Source: Diphasiastrum complanatum
Taxonomy: Eukaryota; Streptophyta; Lycopodiopsida; Lycopodiales; Lycopodiaceae
Assembly (NCBI GenBank): GCA_029204225.1
Contig: MU831572.1
Location: 64,001 to 128,000 of the forward strand
Direction of reading: 5' to 3'
Length of the DNA stretch: 64,000 bases
In this document: in pieces, positions 34,466 through 48,891 of the stretch
Layout: the number at the start of each line of letters is the position of its first letter
How positions within the stretch are numbered: position 1 is the stretch's first letter
Position numbers and translations under genes: made by a program
The notes under the pieces: generated by a model
What the model saw: the letters and a program-made list of their open reading frames with translations, nothing else
Database searches by the model: none
What the model was told of the DNA's origin: nothing

Positions 34466-34900
34466 CTTTGACTAGAAGTTTTTTTTTTTTATTCTTAATA
34501 TATCTAGTATTTTTCTGAAAATAATAGCAAATTTTCTTTTATCTTGTCTAAATTTTCTTCGCAACATTTCTTCTAGAAATTTTCGAGAAATTTTCTTGAC
34601 TTCTCTCAATCTTTCAATATCATTAAAAGTGATTTCTAGAGCTTTTCGAGATTTTTTTTCGCGACACTAAAATTGTTAATCAAATTTTCGTAAATCGTTT
34701 TCGAGAATTTTTCTAGAATTTATCTAGCATTATCTCCAGTTTTTTGAGAAATTTTTTAGTATGTTGTTAAAATTTTCGAGAAATTTTCGTGAGTTTTTGT
34801 AACATGTTTTTTAAGATCCTTCGAGAAAGTTTCGCGAAACTTTCTAGAATCTTTCTAACATATTTTCGAGAATCTTTCGAGAATCTCTCAACCTACTTTT
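34466..34900. repeat. Array of TTCnnGAA palindromes downstream of gypsy pol
   Basis: Between about 34570 and 34895 there are ten TTCnnGAA octamers (ttctagaa, ttcgagaa, ttcgcgaa) in an AT-rich background. gaaagtttcgcgaaactttc at 34825-34844 is a perfect 20-bp palindrome. TTCnnGAA is the core of heat-shock elements, but the spacing between units is not strictly the 5-bp periodicity of a strong one, so regulation is inference. Position: just after integrase, in the spacer or LTR of the gypsy element. Confidence 0.6.
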
Positions 34901-35146
34901 TGTATCTCTCCATTAAAGATGATGGCCACATGATCATCATTATGCACACGTGTGTACGCTCATAGATATTGTTTTTTCTTAATTTATTTTTTTCTTTTTA
35001 CAAACGGTCTTCCTTCATTAAAGATCGATCTGACAAATTATAGTTTCAAACACTGAGCCATGCACGTCCTCCATAAATGAAAGTGATAGATGTCAAGTCA
35101 CCATGCCACGTCATCATCCCTTCCACACTGCTACTGCTTATCAGAG
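34901..35146. other. No recognisable gene
   Basis: Short AT-rich stretch between the gypsy remnant and the truncated copia; the junction with copia RT is near 35170. Confidence 0.5.
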
Positions 35147-37219
35147 TTATTTTCCATTTTTTCTTTTTGAATACCATGATCTTGGTGCTTGCTTGAGTCC
35201 ATAAAGACTTTTGAAGAGCAAGCACACTTTGGACTCATCCTTGATGAATCCTTGAGGTTGTTCCATATAGATCTCCTCCTCAAGATAACCATTTAATAAA
35301 ACATTTGATACATCTAATTGGAACACCTTCCACTTGAAAAAACAAGCAAGAGAAATAAGAATTCTTATTGTCACCATCTTTGCAACGGGTGCAAAGGTCT
35401 CCTCATAATCAAGACCATGGATTTGAGCAAATCCTTTGGCACATAATCTTGCTTTATGCTTGTTGATGGTGCCATCATGATTGAACTTGATCCGAGATAC
35501 CCACTTGCAACCAATCACATGCTTGTTGGATGGAGGATCCACAAGCTCCCAAGTATTGTTGGTGATCAATGCATCATACTCTTGCTTCATGGCATCATAC
35601 CACTCCTTGGTATTGAGTGCCTCTTGTACATTCTTTGGCTCTTCATGAGAGACATAAAAAACATAATTTGTGGAATCAAGATCCACTTGTTTGCCTTTGT
35701 CAACATATGAGAGCCTCTTAGGCTCGGATCTATCTCTCATGGATCTTCTTGGTGAAAAAATCCGAGGAGAGTCTTCTTCAAATCTCGACCCCATCACATC
35801 ATGATTTTCTTCAAAATCAATAATTGATGATGCATCCATAGATTTCTTGATCTCGGCCTCTTCAAAAGATGAGTGTTGATCTTCATGAAAGACAACATCT
35901 CTACTTTCAATAACTTGAGAAGTAGAGAGTATAAAGACTCTATAGGCCTTCTTGGTGGATGAGTATCCAACCATGATCCCTTTACATGCACTAGGATCTT
36001 CCTTCTTCCTTGTTTCCAAGGGAATATGGACAAAGCATAAGCATCCAAAAACTCTAAGGTGATCAACCTTAGGCTTCTTCAAAAATAAGATTTCATATGG
36101 TGACTTTCCTCCAAGAGCTATATGTGGGAGCCTATTGCAAAGATAATTTGCACAATTAATGGCTTCTCCCCAAAAATCTTTGGGCAAAGATGCCTCAATT
36201 CTCATAGATTTTGCACATTCACATAGAGATCTATTCTTTCTCTCAGCCACTCCATTTTGAGATGGAGAGTAGGCACAAGAGAACTCTCTTTTAATGCCTT
36301 CAAGCTCACAAAAATCTTGAAATTTATTGGAGATATATTCACCACCTCCATCACTTCTAAGAGCTTTAATCTTGAATGAGAATTGCTTCTCTACATAAGC
36401 TTTGAAAATAAGGAAATGATCAAACACCATAGATTTAGAAGCAAGAAGATATATCCGAGTGAATCTTGTGTAATCATCAATGAAAGTAACAAAACAAGTG
36501 GCTCCTCCCTTGCTTGTAGTTGTTGAGAAATGCACATCCGAGTGGATTAACTCCAAAGGATGCTTGCTTTTGATAGAAGATCTTGTAAATGGATTTTTGT
36601 GAGATTTAGCAATAGCACAAGCCTCACAAGGCTTGATCTTCTTGGAGAATGACTTTGGCAAGCCAATAGCTTTGGCTTCTTTAATCATAGAGAGCATGAA
36701 TTTGTAGTTGGGATGTCCCAACCTCCTATGCCATAATTCCTCCATAGAGAGCTTGTTCACAAGAGCAACATTACAAGGATTCACATACTCATTTGGATCT
36801 AGTTTATAGATGCCACCAAATCTAGATCCTAATGCAAGTATCTCATCATTCTTCTTGATAGTGCAAGTATCGACATTGAATTTTACATCAAGGCCATTAT
36901 CAAGCAATTGGCCAACACTAATAAGATTCTTGGTAAGCTTAGGTACATAAAGAACTTTAGAGAGAGAAAGAACTTTAGAGGATGCAAGCTTCAAAGGAAT
37001 GTTCCCTATGCCTTCAATAGGACATTCAAAATCATTTGCAGTGTATATTGATTTCTTGACTCCATCATAAGGTGCAATAGAAGAGAAAGAGTCCTTGGAG
37101 CTACACATATGTGAAGAGGCTCCACTATCAATATACCATAGGCCGTCCTTCTTGAAAGGAGTAGATGAGAAACTAGAGACCATAAGAGATCCCTCTCCAT
37201 CACTTGCAATAGTGTCTTC
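35147..37219 (-). pseudogene. Ty1/copia protease, integrase and partial RT
   Basis: The best preserved pol here: 678 open codons from a Met at 37183. Protease: LWYIDSGASSHMCSSKDSF (residues 13-31), KVLYVPKLTKNLISVGQLL. GAG-pre-integrase: ELWHRRLGHPNYKFM, CEACAIAKSHKNPF. Integrase D,D-35-E: LIHSDVHFSTTTSKGG, LRSDGGGEYIS, NGVAERKNRSL, then VFGCLCFVHIPLETRKKED and GYSSTKKAYRVF. RT begins at AMKQEYDALITNNTWELV and includes FQLDVSNVLLNGYLEEEIYM and SLYGLKQAPRSW, then ends abruptly (YSKRKNGK), before the YVDD active site. RNase H and the 3' LTR are missing, cut off near 35170. Cannot retrotranspose alone. Confidence 0.93.
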
Positions 37220-37222
37220 CTT

Positions 37223-38139
37223 CTAATTGGTAATGTTGGCTTGCTTGAGTTGATTCTTCTTCTTGAAGCAATTGGTGGCATAATGACCTTTCTTGCCACA
37301 ATAAATGCACTTGATCTTCTTCTTCTTGAGCTTGGATGATGAAGCATTAGAGGAATCATCTTCCTCCTCATCTTTGTCTTTGGGTTTGACTTTGTCCTTG
37401 CTTGAGGATTGTTGATGTTGGTTCTTGCTCCTCCCTTTGTGCTTATCCTTGGCAAAGAGAGTTTTGCCATCATTATGAGTGAGAGAAAGCTTGTCCATCC
37501 TCAAGAGCTTGTACTCTTGTCTTGATTCTTCCGAAATTAGCACACTTTGGAGAGCCTCCAAACTTGGTAGCTCCTCCTTAATGGCATAGGATTGGACAAG
37601 GTTATCAAATTCACTTCCCAAGCCATTGAGAATGACTTGAACTAGCTCATTTTGATTGATGGAATCACCAATACAAGCAAGTTTTCTATGAATATCTTTT
37701 ACTCTCAAAACATAACTAGATGCACTCTCATCACTCTTTTGGCTACTTTGAAAGATCTGATTCCTAAGAGTGAGATGCCTAGAGGTATTCTTAGCCTCAT
37801 AGATAGTCTTGAGACAATCCCAAGCTTCTTTGGCTGTTGTACAAGTACCTATCTCCCTCAATATCTCATTAGATACATTCATCTTAATGTAGTGGAGAGC
37901 CATCCTAGCTCTCTTTTTGTATTTTTGAACCTCTTGAAGAACTTGTGATTCTTCTTCAAGCCAAGAAGTATGTCCATCACGTCTTGAAGGATCAAGATGG
38001 ACTCCATCCTCATTTTCCAAATTGAATAATTTGAAGTGGTCAATCTTTCACTTGGTTCCAACAAGGATGAACCCATTGAAGACATTTGAAGTGAAGAAAA
38101 CTCAAATGATGAACAATAAATGTTGCTACACACTCTCAA
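37223..38139 (-). pseudogene. Same copia: gag
   Basis: Starts at 38139 or the downstream Met of SSMGSSLLEPSERL (about 38080), reads SNYSIWKMRMESILILQDVM, and is then frameshifted near 37960 into an open frame to 37223. The main part has MNVSNEILREIGTCTTAKEA, LRNQIFQSSQKSDESASSYV, LNGLGSEFDNLVQSYAI and a zinc knuckle CX2CX4HX4C (CIYCGKKGHYATNC) close to the C-terminus. A single TAG (37223-37225, plus-strand cta) separates gag from the protease frame, which continues in phase after it. Distinct in sequence from the 24134 gag. Confidence 0.92.
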
Positions 38140-38858
38140 TAGGATCCAATAATAGAGTACTATCTCCTCCTATGAAAGATCTTGCAACTATTTGTGAATT
38201 GATTCTCACTAGCTACACAAATCTCTCTAAAACAATATCTATTTCACATCAAATGATGGAGTATAGGCAAAGTTAGGATCAAACACTCTTAGCACGTGTG
38301 AAGTACTCTAAGAAACCAAATTTGACTCAAATACAATGATATTGCATGAAAAAAAATGGCTAAGATCTCAAAACAGTGCCTAGATCACATACAGATGAGA
38401 TTGGCAAGCATACAATTGTGATTTTGGATTGGCAAGCATACAACTGTGATTTTGGATCAACCAAGCAATCTCTTGACCAAACCAAATGTGTCCACCCAGG
38501 TCTAGGTGCCCCACCTAACCCTCTTCAAAAGCTTATAGCTTTTGATTGGCTTAACTAAATTTAATGAAATTGATTGCATAAGAAACTAGACAAAAATAGC
38601 TTCAAAACAAGCTATCAAGCAAGATAAATGGATCAAGCATGAGAGAGAACTTCCAAACTGAAGTTGGATGTTCCTCACATGTGTCTGAGCACCTGATTCC
38701 GTACAGTACCAAATCAGACCCAATCAATGTCCTTTTGATCTCTTTTGATCCAAGATTGAACAAGATAGCTAGGAAAATGGGCCTTGACAACTTCTAGCTC
38801 AAGATTGATGAAAAAAATTTCACTTAGATGGATCAAAATGCATGGTAACCTTAGGTAG
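38140..38858 (-). other. Copia leader between primer binding site and gag
   Basis: About 700 bp of non-coding leader. It holds a direct duplication of ttggcaagcatacaa(t/c)tgtg attttggat (38401-38455). No gene is seen. Confidence 0.6.
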
Positions 38859-38870
38859 GCTCTGATACCA
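38859..38870 (-). promoter_or_regulatory. Copia primer binding site
   Basis: gctctgatacca (TGGTATCAGAGC on the minus strand), directly against the LTR end at 38871. Confidence 0.9.
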
Positions 38871-39212
38871 TGTTGAATTCACACGTGTGGATTGTCCACA
38901 ACATGTACTTGTGATCTCCTAAGGTGTGCAGATGCACCAAGATCAAGACTAGATTGAGATTCAAGATCAATCTTAGATCCTATGGCAAAAACACACTACT
39001 ACATGCATTCAATCACTTCCAACTCTCACTCACACTTGTGGGAAGTATTCAAAAATTATTCTAAGTAAAAACAAGCTACTCTCCTCGGGTAGAGAGAGAA
39101 AAACCATCATGAGCTCTCGGGTAGAGAGAGAAAGCTAGAAATCCAATAACATTAAAAAAATTCACACAATCACCAAATCAATTAGCTTCAAAATGAGGAG
39201 TACAATGATATC
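38871..39212 (-). repeat. Partial 5' LTR of the 35.1-38.9 kb copia
   Basis: About 342 bp nearly identical to the first part (plus sense) of the solo LTR 28390-29214, then breaks off within gaggagtacaatgata. The remaining ~480 bp expected from the solo LTR are absent. Confidence 0.88.
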
Positions 39213-39578
39213 GATTCTCTGTTGACACCTTAATCAACCAGAGTGTAGTACCGTTGTACTACTCTGATAACATCTCATCTGTAGAACACGCTTCATCCAA
39301 TTCAATAGAGGCCAGATTGTTGTTCTGAATTTATTAACACTACCCATCCCAAATATAAGTAATACTGGTTACTTTTTAATGTCTGTCGACAACTAGAATA
39401 ACACTCGAAACCACTTGCCATAATTGCACCAGAAACATAAATTTCTAACGCTGTCCTCTGTGGGAACGACATTATTTACTATAAAATCTATATTAACCCT
39501 GTTGGTATAGTACGATAGCACTCAGTGTTGTGCATTGCTTAGTCTGAAGATCAAGGCATTCATGGATCCATATTAAGG
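39213..39578 (+). other. Retroelement 3' internal end with polypurine tract
   Basis: Non-coding or highly decayed. The last bases, gatcaaggcattcatggatccatattaagggggggt, look like the end of a copia internal region with polypurine tract (attaaggggggg, 39567-39578) directly before tgttggattt. Around 39455 ctgtcctctgtgggaacgac also has a retroelement flavour. Confidence 0.4.
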
Positions 39579-40222
39579 GGGGGTGTTGGATTTATTCCCT
39601 CTACTCTCTTTAGATCCCATTTTAATCTGCCTTCATTCATGCTGTATATTTACTAATGTTGTCGCGCAGTCTGCATATTTACATGCAAATTCGCACAGAC
39701 GAAGAAAAGGCGAGAGAATCGCGACATTGTGTTTTTACACAAGTTATGTTGACAGGCAAAAAGGGGACACTATCTTACAGAATGCCAAAGGTGCCCTGAA
39801 AGCAAAGGCACCCTGTAAATCTAATCCTAAGGCTACTCGTAAGAGTGACGCACTTTTTGCATTGTCATCACCAACGATCACTTCAGCACTGACTGACGTC
39901 GCACCCTTTTCACGCTTACCCCATGCAACTGCGCTAACAGATTGGACAACGACTGCAGCCACCCACGATCTCTTACAGACATCACATCCACTCTATACTT
40001 TCCACATATGCACACCTATAATATAATGTATATATATTGGATACCATTTGTGTATTCAGGTTAATGAGTGAATGAGTTGATGAGTGAATGAGTTGATGAG
40101 TTGATGAATGAGATGAAGTAGATGCCTTGCGCATTGATTCTTGATTGTCAGCAATAAGGTTTTATTCCTTTACAGATTGTATAAGCTTCGTAGGGCACGC
40201 GGTTTTGTCTGCTATTGTCCAG
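39579..40222 (+). repeat. Long inverted repeat, left arm (LTR-like)
   Basis: Begins tgttggatttatt after a polypurine tract and reads in reverse complement at 40487-41103 with scattered differences. It contains a 147-codon ORF (39583-40026) whose counterpart is also open in the other arm. The arm includes a small gatgagtgaatgagtt tandem repeat (40064-40122) with one more unit than the other arm. Confidence 0.85.
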
Positions 40223-40486
40223 TGGTTTGTCGCAAACAGTAAGACAAACTATTCGTCACAAATGATTAGTGAAGAGCTAGATGGTGCTCGATTGATAATT
40301 AGTCGCGAATGATTTGCGAAAGACAAGACTAAATGTTAGTCGTCTATTACCAAAAAGAACAACTAGAAAGATCATACAGAATGAATGATAAGCATAACAA
40401 TATTAATATAGATCTGAACGTAGAACAAAGAATTGTATCAGATTAAGTATATCATGTATACATGCCAATAATGTGGTAGAGCACAA
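40223..40486. other. Spacer of the inverted repeat
   Basis: 264 bp not shared between arms; has gtttgtcgcaaac and other short cgaat/tcgc inverted motifs. No gene. Confidence 0.7.
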
Positions 40487-41103
40487 GACAATAGCGGATG
40501 AAACCGCGTGCCCTACGAAGCTTATACAATCTGTAAAGGAATAAAACCTTATTGCTAACAATCAAAAATCAATGCGCAAGGCATCTACTTTGTCTCATTC
40601 ATCAACTCATCAACTCATTCACTCATTAACCTGAATACACAAATGGTATCATATATACATTATATGACAAGGGTGCAGATGTGGAAATTACAGTGTGGAT
40701 GTGTCGTCTGTAAGAGATCGTGGGTGGCTGCAGTCGTTGTCCAATCTGTTAGCGCAGCTGCATGGGGTGAGCATGACAAGGGTGCGACGTCAGTCAGTGT
40801 TGAAGTGATCGTTGGTGATGACAATGCAAAAAGTGCGCCACTCTTACGAGTAGCCTTAGGATTAGATTTACAGGGTGCCTTTGCTTTTAGGGCACCTTTG
40901 GCATTCTGTAAGATAGTGTCCCCTTTTCGCCTATCACCATAACGTGTGTAAAAGCACAGGGTCACAATTCTTTCGCCTTTTCTTCGTCGTTGTGAATTTG
41001 CATGTAAATATGCAGCCTGCGCGACAACGTTAGTAAATATGCAGCATGAATGGAGGCAGATTAAAATGGGATTTAAGGAGAGTAGAGGTAATAAATCCAA
41101 CAG
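40487..41103 (-). repeat. Long inverted repeat, right arm (LTR-like)
   Basis: Reverse complement of 39579-40222. Its minus-strand ORF (40660-41100, 146 codons) parallels the left-arm ORF almost residue for residue. It ends at tgttggattt (minus) against ctggatc without a polypurine tract, so this arm is not in the same context as the left. Confidence 0.85.
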
Positions 41104-41280
41104 ATCCAGGATAGTCTCATCAAGCTAAATTGTGAGGAGTGTTGAAATTTCACAATTCTAGCTTGACCAATTTTGGTCACATGCATTGTAATTGGCAAGG
41201 TGACCATGTAAATAGATGCCACACGTGCCAAATATCATAGGATGCTTTCCCAAGACTTTATTCCTCATATTACATTGTGA
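41104..41280 (+). repeat. Copia 3' end and LTR start
   Basis: aagctaaattgtgaggag (polypurine-like) then tgttgaaatttcacaattct from 41140. It parallels the 26481-26500 junction of the copia at 24-26 kb. The LTR end is not defined. Confidence 0.45.
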
Positions 41281-45159
<3,879 letters not shown>

Positions 45160-45170
45160 TGGTATCGGAG
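45160..45170 (+). promoter_or_regulatory. Degenerate copia primer binding site
   Basis: tggtatcggag differs by one base from the common TGGTATCAGAG, and lies about 1.5 kb upstream of a plus-strand copia gag fragment. Confidence 0.4.
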
Positions 45171-46673
45171 AAAGGCAATTCCAATCACCTGACATGGATG
45201 AGTGCCATATTTGGGAGAAATCGAAATGGAATTCATGTCGGTTTGAGCAAGCGGTGAAGCTAGCCTAGAATTGGCAAAAAATGGTTGTTTTGAAGCTATT
45301 GTGAGCCAAATCGAGTAGTTGAAGATTCGATAGGTTTCTCAAAGATAGGAAAAAGCCTTTTACTGTATTTGTGAGTGACAATTCTTGTTAGAATCATAGT
45401 TACGACATATCAAAAAGTTGATTTTTTTTTGGGAAGAACTCTCATGAGGGTGTTTGTGGTCGGTGTGCACTCATTTCTTTACCAATTGGCAAGCTGCTTG
45501 AAACAGTACTTCTCTTCGAGTGGGGTGGCCTCAAAGGTGGAGGATTTGCCAGAGAAAGCTCTAAGAGAGCCTTATAACTGCTCAATAATGTTGGTAAAAC
45601 CGTAGTTTGGGGTTCATAGAAGAGAAACTTGTGTAATTTCTACATACTAAAGCATATTTGAATCTATAGAGGGGCGCCACAACAGGCTGATACGACTCAT
45701 AAAGGGTCATGAAGAGTCATGGCCTAGATTGTCATTTCCATCAAAGTTGTGTAGGGCTATTTGTTACCACCATAGCTGAAGGAGGATTAAGCTTTTTTGA
45801 AGTTAAGCATGAAGGTGGGGGTGCGGATCACGCACAACCAATCAGGTTAGTAAGGTAGTGGCCCAAAGGAGTCATCGCATTGGAGAAAGCGCACAAACCC
45901 TGGTGCATTTATTCATAGAAAAAACTAGTAGGTACATTGATGAAAAAGATATATACACTCCGGAGGGGAAGTTTAAGCAAAAGTAAGCTCAAACAAGACG
46001 AAGCTTGCAGTAAAGCTAAGATTAATCCAGATCCTTGCATTAAAAATAAAAGTGCATAAACTATGCTGATATTAGTGGGAGTCTGCCAACTGACTGCAGC
46101 AGATCAGAAAAGTGAAGAGGTGGTGAGTCGACTAATGAAGGGAGATGAGATGTCGCAGACCCAGCCAACGTCGCCAGTTGCAGGAGAAACTGTATTAGCA
46201 TTCAGATTCTTGTTCGACGAATCAAACATCCTTTGAATCAAAGGCTTGGATTGAATAAGCCAGATCCACAAGATTGTGTTCGACAGTCAAGATATTGTGG
46301 AAGGGACCCAAAGTCTTCGAAGGGCATTTTGGAAATTTTCAATTTGAAATGTGAGTTGGGTTCTAAAAATTTTGAAGTTCTAAGTTCCTTCAAAACTAAG
46401 AATAAAAAAAACTAGAAAAGTCTCTATTTGGGCCTCCTTTATCCATTTTGTCCCAAATGAAGGCCTATGGACTCCAAATGAAGGGCACCCAGACTGTACC
46501 TGCAAGTTCGGTACCTCAAAATAGAGTGTTTACCACGAAAAAATTGCTCAATGGATGCCGAAAGTCATTTTCTATTTTACGGAGCATCTAGTTGGGAGTG
46601 TGCCATGGAAACCATTTCACGAACGAAAACCATCTTGGCTTTCAATTTGAAAACTAAGTGATGGGTGGCCTAC
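45171..46673. other. No clear gene; presumed decayed copia leader
   Basis: No family seen; ORFs of 60-76 codons (45375-45605, 46233-46415) are unassigned. Confidence 0.35.
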
Positions 46674-46676
46674 TAA

Positions 46677-47020
46677 GTGAAAATCATGGCAAAAGAGTCT
46701 TGGGACATTATTGATGCAGTTTTGGCTATAGGTGCTTGGGATGCTTTAAGAGCTCCATATCAAACCTCCAATCCATCTCGTGCCATGTTTTTGAAGACAA
46801 GGCTAAAGATGATAACCATGAGAAACAATGAAAGTGCGGAATCCTACTTCACTACGATCAAGGAGTTGAGAGACCAATTGATGCCATCAGTGAGCCCATA
46901 AGGGATGTTGAACTAGTCTATATGGCCATGAATGGCGTATCAGAAAGCTTGCAAATGTTCATGAGTAGCATCGCATCAAGAGAGAGATTGCCCACTTTTG
47001 AGGACCTGCATGGCTAAAAG
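46677..47020 (+). pseudogene. Copia gag fragment
   Basis: AWDALRAPYQTSNPSRAMFL, KTRLKMITMRNNESAESYFT and IKELRDQL are followed after a one-base shift by EPIRDVELVYMAMNGVSESL and SRERLPTFEDL. This is the UBN2-type core of copia gag. Both ends are missing; sequence after 47020 is unrelated. Confidence 0.8.
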
Positions 47021-47389
47021 CATGGTTTGGTCGTAAAACATGGACTGTCAAGGACCTTACCATTTTTGGGTAAAAATACACTACCTCTTTAGAAAACCGC
47101 TCTCCCAAGTTTGGAAATAGAAGTTTTCAAGAGCATGAATGCATGCAATTGACACCTAGCCAAAACCATAATTAACAATATTTCACCCATGCAATTGACA
47201 CCTAGTCAAAACCATAATTAGCAATACTTCACTTATGGTCAAAATAAGTCAATGGTCAAAACATAATTAACAATGCTTATGGTTAAGGTAAGTCCATGGT
47301 CAAGATAAGTCAAAACCCTAATTTTCCACCCCAAAGAATCAAAAAGAGGGGAATCACGTTTTGTCTATCGCATCGCAGCATACATTCTA

Positions 47390-47392
<3 letters not shown>

Positions 47393-47437
<45 letters not shown>
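47393..47437. repeat. (CT)n microsatellite, about 22 units
   Basis: Short CT tract followed by a tgtgtgtctgtgtgtgt stretch at 47472-47489. Confidence 0.97.
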
Positions 47438-47439
<2 letters not shown>

Positions 47440-47667
47440 TTTATCTTCTTCTTCGACAAGAGATTTTCTTTGTGTGTGTCTGTGTGTGTCGTCTCCTATA
47501 CTTATGCTGGGCAAAATTCTGAAAGTAGGAAGACTTCTTTGTTGCCAAGCAGTTTTCTTGAAAATACACAAAAAGAAAGATCTCTGGCCGAAGTTATTAA
47601 GGAAGAGTAGCACAGGATGAGCTCCCTTTAACAGAGGCTCAGTATTGATGCAAACGGGTTTTGCCTA

Positions 47668-48095
47668 TCATTCTCCTATTGCAAAGGCATCCACAGGAAA
47701 TGTCCTTGTAATGCCCGCAAGGATCTTCAAACGAATCTTGCTTGAAGGAGGCTCGTCGATCGCTATCTCGTTCACGAGTACCCATATCAGCAACTATTTC
47801 GCCTTCACTCCGGTGACATTTTTTCAAACAATTCTTCTGTAGAGTGCAAGTCATTTTCTCTGCGTAGGCCACTTGCCTGCTAGCCTTCTTGAAATAATGT
47901 CCGTTCTTGCGCTTCTGTGTAACATACAAACCCCGTCTGCTCAACGTATCCGCACTCTACCATGTCTTCCAGAGGCAATAGGCCTCCAGGCAACCTGAGT
48001 CCCTCTATCAACTCAATCGCCTTAGGCAGTGGATTATCTTGTTCAGTTAAAACTAGTGCACCTTTTCTTTCAGCCATATTGATTAACCCAAGCAC
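47668..48095 (-). pseudogene. DUF538 family protein pseudogene
   Basis: Minus strand, three frames. Frame 1 (from 48095 or the Met at ~48077): MAERKGALVLTEQDNPLPKA, LRLPGGLLPLEDMVECGYVE, QTGFV. Frame 2 (about 47930-47822): VTQKRKNGHYFKKASRQVAY, AEKMTCTLQKNCLKK. Frame 3 (about 47822-47668): VTGVKAK*LLIWVLVNEIAI, DEPPSSKIRLKILAGITRTF, PVDAFAIGE then stop. Together these cover the whole DUF538 domain of land-plant proteins (about 150 residues; characteristic LPxGLLPLEDxxExGYxxxTGFVW and TGVKAKEL..WV). Two frameshifts and one TAG break it. No intron is visible. The cellular role of the family is not firmly known. Confidence 0.85.
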
Positions 48096-48186
48096 AAACA
48101 GCCTTTATCTTTATCAGATCAACCTCAATGAGACAAAAATCAGGATATTCTTGTGCAAGTAGTACATTTTTTCTTTCAGTAAGTAC

Positions 48187-48378
48187 TTGACTTTCTTAGC
48201 CAGCGAGGATTGTTGGACTGCAGATGATGTCTATGCATGTGAACAGTTTCGGATGTTTGATTTCAAACTACGCAGGTGCACGAGGGGAAGGAGCCATGAC
48301 TGGACTGGGTATCCATTCACTCATCTCGGTGAGAAAGCGACGAGACGAGATCCTCGCAGAACAATTTCCTCTCCGTGA
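48187..48378 (+). pseudogene. Tandem CCCH zinc-finger protein fragment (plant TZF type)
   Basis: Reads [20 protein letters not shown] then [20 protein letters not shown] and RRDPRR. This is the region just before and including the first CCCH motif of plant RR-TZF proteins ([31 protein letters not shown]). The expected C-x5-H-x4-C-x3-H has its second Cys replaced by Tyr (GYPFTH), so zinc binding is lost. After DPRR the frame slips (TISSP, stop), consistent with a one-base deletion. The second finger and the rest are absent. The family binds RNA or DNA in stress signalling. It lies divergently next to the DUF538 relic. Confidence 0.82.
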
Positions 48379-48517
48379 AATCAATTTCTTAGTCTTTGTT
48401 CACGATTTACATAGACCTTACCACACACACTTTATGCAAACATTTTCTCATTACAAATTTAACATTTTCTCATTACATATTTACATGACATTAAGTGTGG
48501 AAGGTGCATCCAATTAC

Positions 48518-48641
48518 AGCAACCTTCTGCACAGCTGGTGATTCAGGAAAAACGATACTTCTGAGATTCTGAAGGCTTTAGCAACCTTCGGCACAGCTCA
48601 TGATTCCGGAGATAATGACACTTCTGAGATTGTGAATACTT
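48518..48641 (+). repeat. 62-bp tandem duplication
   Basis: agcaaccttctgcacagct...acttctgagattctgaaggctt (48518-48579) is repeated at 48580-48641 with several substitutions. Confidence 0.75.
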
Positions 48642-48791
48642 CAGAACTTCTTTGTTTCTGAAGTTTCAAAAAACTTCGAAAGAGATTTCACGAAGCGGAA
48701 GGTGCTCCTTTCGTGGCTCTTCCACCTCATAAAGTCCTTTCGCCTCGGGCTGCCATCCTCGGCGAAGGCCCCGCACAGTTGTGGCCTATTC

Positions 48792-48803
48792 GATGCGACA
48801 ATG
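48792..48803. repeat. Left TSD gatgcgacaatg
   Basis: 12-bp perfect direct repeat with 48892-48903, flanking the tRNA-like insert. Confidence 0.8.
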
Positions 48804-48891
48804 CTTCTTGGTTTCCAAGGGAAGGCTCGAACCCGAGACCAAAGAAACTTTGGATGTCAAGCTAACCAACTGAGGCAACCCCGTTGGTTTT
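48804..48891 (-). mobile_element. tRNA-like retroposon (SINE-type), 88 bp
   Basis: On the minus strand the insert has an A-box-like segment (ttgcctcagttggttagc) and a perfect B-box (ggttcgagcc), the internal Pol III promoter elements of tRNAs and tRNA-derived SINEs. Its ends can pair (ccaa...ggg with ccc..ttgg), like an acceptor stem, and ggaaacca lies near the 3' end. It is flanked by 12-bp TSDs. A normal anticodon arm is not evident, so it is not called as a working tRNA. Confidence 0.65.

Noticed and set aside
47296-47610. 104-codon ORF spanning the CT tract
   Set aside because: Half is the Ser-Leu repeat of the microsatellite and the rest has no family; judged chance.
48804-48891. Functional tRNA gene on the minus strand
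   Set aside because: A and B boxes are present, but a proper anticodon stem-loop cannot be drawn and TSDs flank it, so it is called a tRNA-like retroposon.
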